Below, one piece after another: positions 1-5,524 of a DNA stretch of 5,908 bases. A model generated the notes under the pieces. It worked only from the letters and a program-made list of their open reading frames with translations, searched no databases and was not told the origin of the DNA. Source of the stretch: Betaproteobacteria bacterium. GTDB taxonomy: Bacteria; Pseudomonadota; Gammaproteobacteria; Burkholderiales; Rhodocyclaceae. Location: NCBI GenBank assembly GCA_028065725.1, contig JAPTVL010000298.1, positions 1 through 5,908 on the forward strand, given 5' to 3'. The first letter of the stretch is position 1. Each line of letters opens with the position of its first letter. A program made the position numbers and the translations under genes.

Positions 1-497
1 CCCACCAGCGGGAACGCGAAGCCGCGCAGCGCCTCCAGCGCCTGCTGGCTGGCGTGGGTCCAGGGCTTGAGCCGGTTGCCGACCAGGCCTACGGCCAGCT
101 TGCCGCGCTTGATGCGCGGCTGCTGCGACAGCTCCTCGAGAAACGCCGCGCTGGCGTCCAGGTCGATCGGCGAGGGCAGCACCGGCAACAGCGCCACGGC
201 AGCCGTGTCCAGCCATGGTTCGAGCTGCGCCGGCGTCGCTCCGGCCGGGGTGTCGATCAGCAGGCGCTCGGTGTCCTCGGGCACCTGCGCCAGCGCGTTG
301 CGGCGCGTGCCGTCGATGCCCAGCACGCCGGGTACGCCCTCGGGCCGGCGCGCGCACCAGCGCAGGCTGGAGCCTTGCGGATCGGCGTCGATCAGCGCCG
401 TGCGCTTGCCGCCTTGCGCGTAGGCCGCGGCGAGGTTGGTCACCAGCGTGGTCTTGCCCACGCCCCCCTTGCGATTGACCACCAGGATCCTGCGCAT
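1..497 (-). CDS. ParA/MinD-family ATPase, 3' end cut by window edge
   Basis: This is the N-terminal 165 residues of a ParA-like P-loop ATPase; the C-terminus lies beyond base 1. It opens [17 protein letters not shown]. The deviant Walker A motif KGGVGKTT is at residues 10-17, including the signature lysine K10 that separates ParA/MinD/Soj ATPases from other P-loop proteins. The switch I-like segment IDADPQGSS is at 36-44 and the Walker B-like LLIDTPAG at 79-86. ParA proteins dimerise on ATP and partition plasmids or chromosomes, or position cell machinery on DNA or membrane. No parB gene is visible, so the cargo is unknown, and an orphan chromosomal ParA-like protein is likely. The ATG at 497 is preceded by a good GGAGG ribosome site at 502-506, four bases upstream. 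It has its own 199-base upstream gap and is probably not part of the upstream cassette. The family call is firm; the specific role is not. Confidence 0.9.
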   Translation of the reverse strand, partial: MRRILVVNRKGGVGKTTLVTNLAAAYAQGGKRTALIDADPQGSSLRWCARRPEGVPGVLGIDGTRRNALAQVPEDTERLLIDTPAGATPAQLEPWLDTAAVALLPVLPSPIDLDASAAFLEELSQQPRIKRGKLAVGLVGNRLKPWTHASQQALEALRGFAFPLV

Positions 498-696
498 GGT
501 GCCTCCGCGGCTCGCGGCGCCCGCGCGCCGCCCGCGGCAAGCCTAGCAAGCGCGCGTGAAGGCGGCATGGTGCCGCGCGGCATCGGCGGGCATGGGCAAC
601 CATCCGAAGCATGCGCAACGCCGGGCCTGCAAGATGCAGGCAAGCCGCCGGGAAACCAGGTTCTTCCGATAGTTCAACCGCAAACCCTCAACGCGA
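498..696. other. Intergenic region between Nmad2 gene and parA-like gene
   Basis: This 199-base stretch shows no convincing gene. It must hold the end of the cassette transcript and probably the start signals of the parA-like gene. I see a short hairpin at 625-641 (7-bp arms, 3-base loop) without a following T-tract, so it is not a convincing intrinsic terminator. I found no clear -35/-10 pair. The half nearest the parA-like gene is very G+C-rich, with runs of GC-only bases around 505-538. Confidence 0.6.
625..641. repeat. Short perfect inverted repeat (hairpin)
   Basis: GCCTGCA at 625-631 is perfectly complementary to TGCAGGC at 635-641 across a 3-base loop. It lies 56 bases past the Nmad2 stop codon and could fold in the 3' end of the cassette transcript. 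No U-run follows on the minus strand, so a Rho-independent terminator is not supported. It could also be an operator or mean nothing. Confidence 0.45.
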
Positions 697-1332
697 TTAG
701 CAAGCACGGGATACTCGCCTCGAATTCGTGGTTGAAGGGGCTGAGGGCGGAATGCACCCGTCGCCTTCGAAGTCTCGGGGTAGCGCGTTCACGCCCTGCT
801 TCATCGTTGACTGCACCCAGGCTTTGAAAGACGCCACCAGCTCGGGCGGATGGCTGACCCGAACTCCTCTACGGCCAAACATCGACAAGAATTCCGCGCG
901 CATGTCGACTGCCTCGCGCCCGCGGTACCAGAAGCGCTGAGCCACGAAGGCCCAAGGTTTCCGCGTGTCATCTGCAAGGCAGGCCGGGCCCGTGTGATAG
1001 CGATTTGGATGCTGAGTCCATAGGCCAGCCTCGTCCAAACTGTAGAAGTTGTCTCCGCATCGCTGCTGCGGCGTTCCGTCGATGATCGGCTTCTTCGCAG
1101 TGAACCGCTCGTCATGGAAGTAGTCGTTCATGTGAACGCGCTCGTCGACCTCCATGACGTAGATGAGTTTGTATCCGCGGCTCTTGTCGGAAACTCCGGC
1201 GATCCAGTCTCCACGCTTCGCGCGCGAGCCACTGTGATTGGGTGTGCACACCGCCAGCGTGCAGGTGCCCCAAAACGGATTTGGCGCCAAGCCAGTGTCA
1301 TGCTTCATCACGTACGTGTAGAGATCGCTCAT
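697..1332 (-). CDS. Nmad2-type protein (nucleotide modification associated domain 2)
   Basis: A 211-residue protein that I recognise as the Nmad2 family from its N-terminal signature. MSDLYTYVMKHD runs into GLAPNPFWGTCTLAVCTP (residues 14-31), followed by GDWIAG (41-46) and KLIYVMEV (55-62). Family members are predicted, from gene neighbourhoods with DNA base-modifying enzymes, to act in nucleotide modification or its processing; no reaction is established that I know of. Candidate functional residues are D12, N18, C24, C29 and D42, plus H68/D70 and a later FYSLDEAGLW stretch (97-105). There is no signal peptide or membrane segment, so it is probably cytosolic. The last 28 or so residues are polar, Ser/Thr/Arg-rich and look like a non-conserved tail. 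The start at 1332 fits the family's usual beginning and has a GTGAGG ribosome site five bases upstream. An alternative ATG at 1347 overlaps the Nmad3 stop by four bases (ATGA) but lacks such a site. It is the last gene of the cassette. Confidence 0.8.
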   Translation of the reverse strand: MSDLYTYVMKHDTGLAPNPFWGTCTLAVCTPNHSGSRAKRGDWIAGVSDKSRGYKLIYVMEVDERVHMNDYFHDERFTAKKPIIDGTPQQRCGDNFYSLDEAGLWTQHPNRYHTGPACLADDTRKPWAFVAQRFWYRGREAVDMRAEFLSMFGRRGVRVSHPPELVASFKAWVQSTMKQGVNALPRDFEGDGCIPPSAPSTTNSRRVSRAC

Positions 1333-1337
1333 TAGTG

Positions 1338-1343
1338 CCTCAC
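1338..1343 (-). promoter_or_regulatory. Ribosome binding site of the Nmad2 gene
   Basis: On the minus strand GTGAGG lies five bases before the ATG at 1332, just downstream of the Nmad3 stop codon at 1344-1346. It favours 1332 over the in-frame ATG at 1347, which has no purine-rich site ahead of it. Coupled translation from Nmad3 could still use 1347. Confidence 0.55.
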
Positions 1344-2219
1344 TCATACTTGATTGACAGAGTTTCCGTAACGCTCGATCAGGTGACTGGCCCACTGGAT
1401 AGCTTCAGGATACTCACGGCAGTCCAGTACGAACTCCTGGCCCTTCGCCACAGTCCGCAGGTACAACCGGTCGCCGCGTCTTGTCCAACGGTCCAGTCTG
1501 CCGTGATAGCTGAGCGGAGTTCGTCCTTGGTGAGGATCAAGCCAAGTCGGCACACTCCAAAGCGATCGATTCGCTCCTTCGGCTGTCAGCTTGAGCTCGT
1601 CAGACCACTGTCTGAAGCAACCGCCTGCATCACCAACACGGCTGCCGCCGAGCCGGAGATGATCGGCGGCCACGTAGATCGTATTACCCAACCCGGCAAA
1701 CCTCGCCGCGTGAGCAACATGGGGATGGTCCGCGAGCCATGCAGGGGCTTGGTTCGTGTCGCGATCAGGCAGTTCGATCACCGCGCCAACCTGCAGCCAT
1801 CCAAAGAGTGCATGAAAACTGGCAGCGCCAGGCACGAAGCGCCAATGATCCTCGTGACGCTCGGCGAGGCGAAACCATCCGAAGAACAAGAACAGGTCGC
1901 CGACCCCCACGCCTCGATTGGCGAGGTGCGACTGCGCCGCACCGACCTGACCGAGCGAAGGCCTCCAACCTGACCCGCGACTACGACTCGTCAGATCGAG
2001 GTCGGGATCGAAGTGGACCAATGTGTCTGCATCATGCGTCCCGTACGAGAGTTGCGCGAGCAGGTCTGCCAGAGGAAGGCCTGATGCACTGTACGACCTT
2101 GCCGGCTCCCCTGTCGGAGACGGAATGGGTAGCGACACCGGGCCAATTCCTGGCAAGACTGGGCTTGGAATCCTGCCGTAACTCGAATCGAAGCCCTTGC
2201 GGCTGAAGACGATCTTCAT
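1344..2219 (-). CDS. Nmad3-type protein (nucleotide modification associated domain 3)
   Basis: A 291-residue protein matching the Nmad3 family as I know it. It begins MKIVFSRKGFDSSYG (1-15), with PSPVLP (19-24) and SLPIPS (29-34). HFDPDL follows at 69-74, then GWRPSLGQVGAAQSHL (84-99), VGVGDLFLFFGWFR (104-117) and FGWLQVGAVI (139-148). Nmad3 is predicted to work with DNA base-modification systems; its activity is unproven. K8, D11, H69, D71, D73 and the Gly-rich GDLFLFFGWF core are the most motif-like positions. Later segments HVAHAARFAGLGNTIYVA (167-184) and the basic WTRRGDRLYLR (245-255) suggest a nucleic-acid or nucleotide-handling fold, but this is inference. The frame stays open upstream to 2321; I chose ATG 2219 because it aligns with the family start and lies one base after the WYL gene's stop (TAG-T-ATG). 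No strong ribosome site is seen, so translation is probably coupled to the WYL gene. There is no transmembrane segment. Confidence 0.82.
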   Translation of the reverse strand: MKIVFSRKGFDSSYGRIPSPVLPGIGPVSLPIPSPTGEPARSYSASGLPLADLLAQLSYGTHDADTLVHFDPDLDLTSRSRGSGWRPSLGQVGAAQSHLANRGVGVGDLFLFFGWFRLAERHEDHWRFVPGAASFHALFGWLQVGAVIELPDRDTNQAPAWLADHPHVAHAARFAGLGNTIYVAADHLRLGGSRVGDAGGCFRQWSDELKLTAEGANRSLWSVPTWLDPHQGRTPLSYHGRLDRWTRRGDRLYLRTVAKGQEFVLDCREYPEAIQWASHLIERYGNSVNQV

Positions 2220-2220
2220 A

Positions 2221-3237
2221 CTAGTCGCCGTGGGGTTCGTACAAAGCACCAGCCGCTTGAATGGTGCCGCAGATCTGTTCGCGCAAGTGATCGGGTGCAA
2301 TGCACTCCACCTGCCCCCCAAATCCCAACAGCCACCAGCGCAACTGCGAAGTCAGGTTCACCGTGGCGCGGATGCGCACATGGTCCAGGCCGTCATCGTC
2401 GATGCGCTGATCGGTGCTGAGCGGCGTTTCGTAAAGATGCTGCGCGGCCGGGCGCTGCATGCGCAGCACCAACTCAATCGGACCTTCATCGAGAAACCCG
2501 AAGGCGCCCGAGCGCGCGTAGGCGTGCAGATCGAAGCCAGCGGGATGCAAGGCGGTTTCATCGAGTAGCTCCGCCGCGCGGATGCGGTGCAGTGCGAGCT
2601 GGCGTGGATCGTCGTAGGGCACGATGCTGGCCACCAGATAGCCCACCGCGCCGCGGTACACCAAACCCAGCGGATTCACGCTGTAGTGCGCCGTTTTCTG
2701 CTGGCTGCGGCTGGCGTAGGTCAGATGCAGGCGCTTGCCGCAGTCGAGCGCGAGATGGATTGTTTCCAGCACGGCGCCGTCGATGTCGGGCGGCAGCAGC
2801 GGCTGCGTGGGTTCGACGACGGCCACATGCCGATCCCAGTCGAAGCGATGGCCGCTCTCGCCCATGTGCGCGAGAACCTGCCCGGCCTGCGCGAAATAAG
2901 GCTGCAGGGCATCGGCCAGATGCGTCGGCAGCAGGCGCCCCAGATGTGCGTGCGCCAGACGCAACATGATGGCCTGCAGTGGCGCCATGCCGGGCAGCGA
3001 GAATCCGGGTGCGGCGGCGGCGAAGCTCCAGCCGTAGGGCCGCGCGCGTTCGTCGGCCTGCAGCGGAAAGACCGCCGACAGCGCGATCAGGTCGCGCTCG
3101 ACGGTGCGTTTGGTGGCGTCCTGTCCTTCCGCGCGCAGTCGATCGACGATCTCGCGCGCGGTGATCTTGCGCGGCGCGCGCGGAATCATCTGCAGCACCA
3201 GCCATTGCCGGTAAAGCGTCTGCGTGTGTCCGGCCAT
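2221..3237 (-). CDS. WYL-domain transcriptional regulator (HTH-WYL-WCX)
   Basis: A 338-residue regulator with the full three-part layout of WYL proteins. The N-terminal winged helix-turn-helix is at about residues 24-52 (KITAREIVDRLRAEG, then TKRTVERDLIAL), followed by a helical linker. The WYL domain lies at about 152-227, with NPLGLVYRGAVGYLVA at 188-203; the name-giving tripeptide reads GYL here rather than WYL. The C-terminal WCX extension spans about 252-325 (PIELVLRM, then SQLRWWLLGFGGQVECIAP). WYL proteins bind DNA and sense ligands, probably nucleic acids or nucleotides, and many control phage-defence loci. In this operon it most likely autoregulates the cassette. The ATG at 3237 has AGGA seven bases upstream and gives a typical N-terminus. 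An alternative ATG at 3297 adds 20 residues and overlaps the AAA gene's stop (TGATG). The frame stays open to 4344 inside the AAA gene, but that part is a shadow reading. Confidence 0.9.
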   Translation of the reverse strand: MAGHTQTLYRQWLVLQMIPRAPRKITAREIVDRLRAEGQDATKRTVERDLIALSAVFPLQADERARPYGWSFAAAAPGFSLPGMAPLQAIMLRLAHAHLGRLLPTHLADALQPYFAQAGQVLAHMGESGHRFDWDRHVAVVEPTQPLLPPDIDGAVLETIHLALDCGKRLHLTYASRSQQKTAHYSVNPLGLVYRGAVGYLVASIVPYDDPRQLALHRIRAAELLDETALHPAGFDLHAYARSGAFGFLDEGPIELVLRMQRPAAQHLYETPLSTDQRIDDDGLDHVRIRATVNLTSQLRWWLLGFGGQVECIAPDHLREQICGTIQAAGALYEPHGD

Positions 3238-3244
3238 GCGACGA

Positions 3245-3248
3245 TCCT
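3245..3248 (-). promoter_or_regulatory. Ribosome binding site of the WYL gene
   Basis: AGGA on the minus strand lies seven bases ahead of the ATG at 3237. It supports that start over the overlapping ATG at 3297, whose upstream sequence has no clear ribosome site. Confidence 0.45.
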
Positions 3249-3296
3249 GCGCGGGAAGGTCGCGATGCTGCAGCAGGGGTGGTGACCAGGCAAGCA

Positions 3297-5447
3297 TCAG
3301 GCCACGAATCCAATGTGCCGCGCCGGCGGCGCCTTGTAGCGACATTCCGCAGCCAGCGCGTCCAGCAGACCAGCCAGCGTCGGCGTCGCCGTGGTCAGCC
3401 GCAGATGACGCAGCGCCGCCGCCACGTCGCCGGGCGTCATGCCACTCAGGCGCGACTGCGCGCGCTGCACCTCGGCGCCGGCCTGCTCGCTCCAGGCGAT
3501 ATCCAGCGTCGTGGCAGCCTGCCGGATCAGCGCCAGGCGCTGCGCCGGCGATAGCGCGGCGAAGCCGATCTTCAGGTCGAAGCGCCGCAGCACGGCAGGG
3601 TCCAATGCATCCAGACGGTTGGTGGTGCAGATGAAGACGCCCTCGAATGCTTCCATCTGCGTCAGCAACTCGTTGGCCTGCGTCGTCTCCCAGCGCGCAT
3701 GCTGGGCATTGCGTTCGCCCAGAAAGCTGTCGGCCTCGTCCAGCAGCAGCACGTCGCCTTCGCGCGTGGCCTCGCGGAACATCGCGGCCAGATTGGCCTC
3801 GGTCTGTCCCACGTAGGGTGCAAGCAAGTCCGAGGCGCGCTTGAGCAGCAGACCTTTGCCGATGTGCTCGGCCAGGTGGTGCGCCAGTGCGGTCTTGCCG
3901 GTGCCGGGTGGACCGTGAAACAACAAGCGCCCGGCGGGCTTGGCGCGCAATCGCGTCAACAGGTGCTCGATGGGCGCATCGCACTGCAACGCCGCGGTGG
4001 CGAAGGGCAAACCAGCGGATATGGGCGCGAGCGCAGGCAAGTGCTTGCCCTCCGCGGCACGCACATAGTGCCGGCGCAACAAGTCGACGGCGTGTTGCAG
4101 GCGTCCGGGTTCGTCCAATGCGCTGTCGGCCAGGGTGCGACCGATGCGCGCCAGCACGCCCGGCGTCAGCGCGCGCGGCGCCACGGCGCGCGCCAGCCAG
4201 GCCGGATCGAGGTTCGCGCTGGCCGGCAGGTGCGCGCGCAGCACGTTCACCTTGTGGTGCCGGTCGGGCGGCGTGACTTCGAGGATCAGATCGAAGCGGC
4301 GCAGGAAGGCCGGGTCGATATGACGGACGTGATTGGTCAACCACAATGCCGGCACCGCACTCTGCTCCAGCGTCTCGTTGAGCAGTGCCTTGCTGGGCAT
4401 GTCATCGGTTCTGCCCCAGGGCGTCGGGAACAGATCCTCGGCCTCGTCCAGCAGCAGCAGCGCGGGGCCGGCCATGCGCAGGATGCCCTGCGCAAACCGG
4501 TATTCGCCGAGGCGCGCATCCGGAGCCTTCGGGCTTCCCTGACGGTAGCCGCAAGCCTCGATGGCGTACAGCGGCACACCCAACTGGTGCGCGAGCAGCC
4601 GCGCCAGTTCGGTCTTGCCGGTGCCGGGTACGCCGTGCAACAGCACATTGACCGATGCGGCGCGCTGCGCGAGGGCGCTGCGCAAGCGCATCAGGATCAG
4701 TTCGATCGACTCGGCCAGATGCGCAAAATCGGACAACGCCAGCATGGCCGGCGGCGCGCGGAACACCAGCCGTGCCACCGCCTCGTGGGCGGATTGCATC
4801 GGTTTCAGCAAGGCTCCCAGCAAGCCCTGCGGGATAACCAGGCGCGCTTCCAACGGACTGCCCACGCCGCGCCGGTGCCGCAGCAGGCCGCTGCGTGCCA
4901 GTGCGCCGCCGGGCTCCAGCAACTGCTCGCTGCGCCCGGCTGGCAGGCCCAGGATGCCATCAAGCCGCATGGTGAAGATCGGATCCAGACAATCGTGCAG
5001 CAATGGGACCAGCGCATCCATCAGCACCGGATCCAGGCGATAGACGATGCGCAGCATCAGCAGGTGCAGCGCATCGGCTTCCAGTCCCAGCTCGCGCCCC
5101 AGCAGTTCCAGGTTGGCCAGCATCACGCCACCGTGCAGCGGCTGTGCCATCAACTGCTCGGCCCGATCGGCCACCGCACGCAGCTGGGCGTGGACATCAT
5201 CTTCGATGTCGATATCCAGCAAGCGCCGTATCGTGGACAGCACTTGGGGCCGCCGCGGTGTGCTTTTGCCTGAATGATGCTCGGCGGGCTGGCCCTCCAC
5301 GCCCAGCAGCAAGCAGGCGCGGCAAATCCACAGCATGGGCAGCGTGCCCCACAGGGTCTCGCCCCAGAGCGCGGGCAGGGCCACGCACGCGGTGGAGATC
5401 TCGTTATCGTCGTCGCCCGGCGGATCGAAAAAGCGGGTCTCGTCCAC
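3297..5447 (-). CDS. Tandem double-AAA+ ATPase, first gene of the cassette
   Basis: A 716-residue protein with two complete AAA+ modules behind a roughly 230-residue N-terminal region. Module 1 has Walker A GVPGTGKT (272-279), Walker B LLLLDEAE (330-337), sensor-1 TN (371-372) and an arginine pair in FLRRFD (381-386). Module 2 has Walker A GPPGTGKT (512-519), a pore-loop-like YVGQTEANL (545-553), Walker B VLLLDEAD (566-573), sensor-1 TTN (608-610) and VLRRFD (619-624). Both modules keep the residues for ATP hydrolysis and resemble the classical Vps4/SpoVK/Ycf46-like AAA clade. Such proteins form rings that remodel or thread protein or nucleic-acid substrates; the substrate here is unknown. 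The N-terminal part is mostly predicted helix (about 70-165), has no domain I recognise and probably selects substrate or partners. The start is a GTG at 5447 with AGGAG six bases upstream; that site lies in a hairpin. It has no protease domain, so any peptidase or nuclease partner would be separate. Confidence 0.88.
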   Translation of the reverse strand: MDETRFFDPPGDDDNEISTACVALPALWGETLWGTLPMLWICRACLLLGVEGQPAEHHSGKSTPRRPQVLSTIRRLLDIDIEDDVHAQLRAVADRAEQLMAQPLHGGVMLANLELLGRELGLEADALHLLMLRIVYRLDPVLMDALVPLLHDCLDPIFTMRLDGILGLPAGRSEQLLEPGGALARSGLLRHRRGVGSPLEARLVIPQGLLGALLKPMQSAHEAVARLVFRAPPAMLALSDFAHLAESIELILMRLRSALAQRAASVNVLLHGVPGTGKTELARLLAHQLGVPLYAIEACGYRQGSPKAPDARLGEYRFAQGILRMAGPALLLLDEAEDLFPTPWGRTDDMPSKALLNETLEQSAVPALWLTNHVRHIDPAFLRRFDLILEVTPPDRHHKVNVLRAHLPASANLDPAWLARAVAPRALTPGVLARIGRTLADSALDEPGRLQHAVDLLRRHYVRAAEGKHLPALAPISAGLPFATAALQCDAPIEHLLTRLRAKPAGRLLFHGPPGTGKTALAHHLAEHIGKGLLLKRASDLLAPYVGQTEANLAAMFREATREGDVLLLDEADSFLGERNAQHARWETTQANELLTQMEAFEGVFICTTNRLDALDPAVLRRFDLKIGFAALSPAQRLALIRQAATTLDIAWSEQAGAEVQRAQSRLSGMTPGDVAAALRHLRLTTATPTLAGLLDALAAECRYKAPPARHIGFVA

Positions 5448-5453
5448 GAATGG

Positions 5454-5458
5454 CTCCT
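5454..5458 (-). promoter_or_regulatory. Strong ribosome binding site of the AAA+ gene
   Basis: AGGAG on the minus strand sits six bases before the GTG at 5447 and fixes that start. Upstream ATGs at 5503 and 5485 are in a different frame. Four of its five bases are in the 3' arm of the hairpin at 5455-5480, so its access may depend on RNA folding. Confidence 0.7.
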
Positions 5459-5480
5459 GAGGGCGGGTTGGCCCTCAGGA
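5455..5480. repeat. Perfect 10-bp inverted repeat covering the AAA+ gene ribosome site
   Basis: TCCTGAGGGC at 5455-5464 is the exact reverse complement of GCCCTCAGGA at 5471-5480, with a 6-base loop. In the cassette transcript this forms a G+C-rich hairpin whose 3' arm holds most of the ribosome site of the AAA+ gene. It could limit translation of the cassette, serve as a palindromic operator (for example for the WYL dimer), or help end the S9 peptidase transcript. No T-tract follows, so a classical intrinsic terminator is unlikely. The repeat is seen directly; the function is inferred. Confidence 0.65.
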
Positions 5481-5488
5481 TCCATGGT

Positions 5489-5511
5489 GCTGCGACAATC
5501 CACGTCGCAGC
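5489..5511. repeat. Perfect 8-bp inverted repeat downstream of the S9 peptidase gene
   Basis: GCTGCGAC at 5489-5496 pairs perfectly with GTCGCAGC at 5504-5511 across a 7-base loop. It begins 13 bases past the peptidase stop codon and lies 8 bases from the next hairpin. On the minus strand it is followed by ACCATGGATC, not a T-run, so it may be a 3'-end stabilising hairpin or a weak terminator of the peptidase gene, or an operator half of the cassette. Confidence 0.55.
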
Positions 5512-5524
5512 CGGGAGCACGCTC

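Noticed and set aside
625..641. Intrinsic terminator for the cassette
   Set aside because: A hairpin is present but no T-tract follows on the minus strand, so it is listed only as an inverted repeat.
54..827. Plus-strand open frames over the parA-like gene and intergenic region
   Set aside because: They are antisense to the ParA-like protein with KGGVGKTT; the products are low-complexity Arg/Ala/Gln-rich shadows.
1242..2206. Plus-strand open frames of 243 and 155 codons over the Nmad genes
   Set aside because: They are antisense to genes with recognisable family motifs, have no recognisable domain, and no ribosome site was noted.
2220..2321. Longer Nmad3 start at 2321 (325 residues)
   Set aside because: The extra 34 residues overlap the conserved C-terminus of the WYL gene and do not look like the family; MKIVFSRKGFDSS at 2219 is the expected beginning.
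3298..4344. Upstream extension of the WYL frame inside the AAA+ gene (possible 707-residue protein or programmed frameshift fusion)
   Set aside because: The extension is Arg/Ala-rich with no domain, while the AAA+ frame is intact to its own stop at 3297. The WYL gene has its own start with a ribosome site at 3237, and no slippery sequence was seen.
3699..5273. Long 524-codon open frame on the plus strand
   Set aside because: It runs antisense to the AAA+ gene, whose translation has unmistakable Walker motifs. The plus-strand product is Gln/Arg/His-rich with no domain, as expected for a shadow frame in G+C-rich DNA.
5485..5503. ATG starts at 5503 and 5485 upstream of the AAA+ gene
   Set aside because: They are in another frame that continues as an Arg/Trp/Cys-rich shadow; the GTG at 5447 has the AGGAG site.
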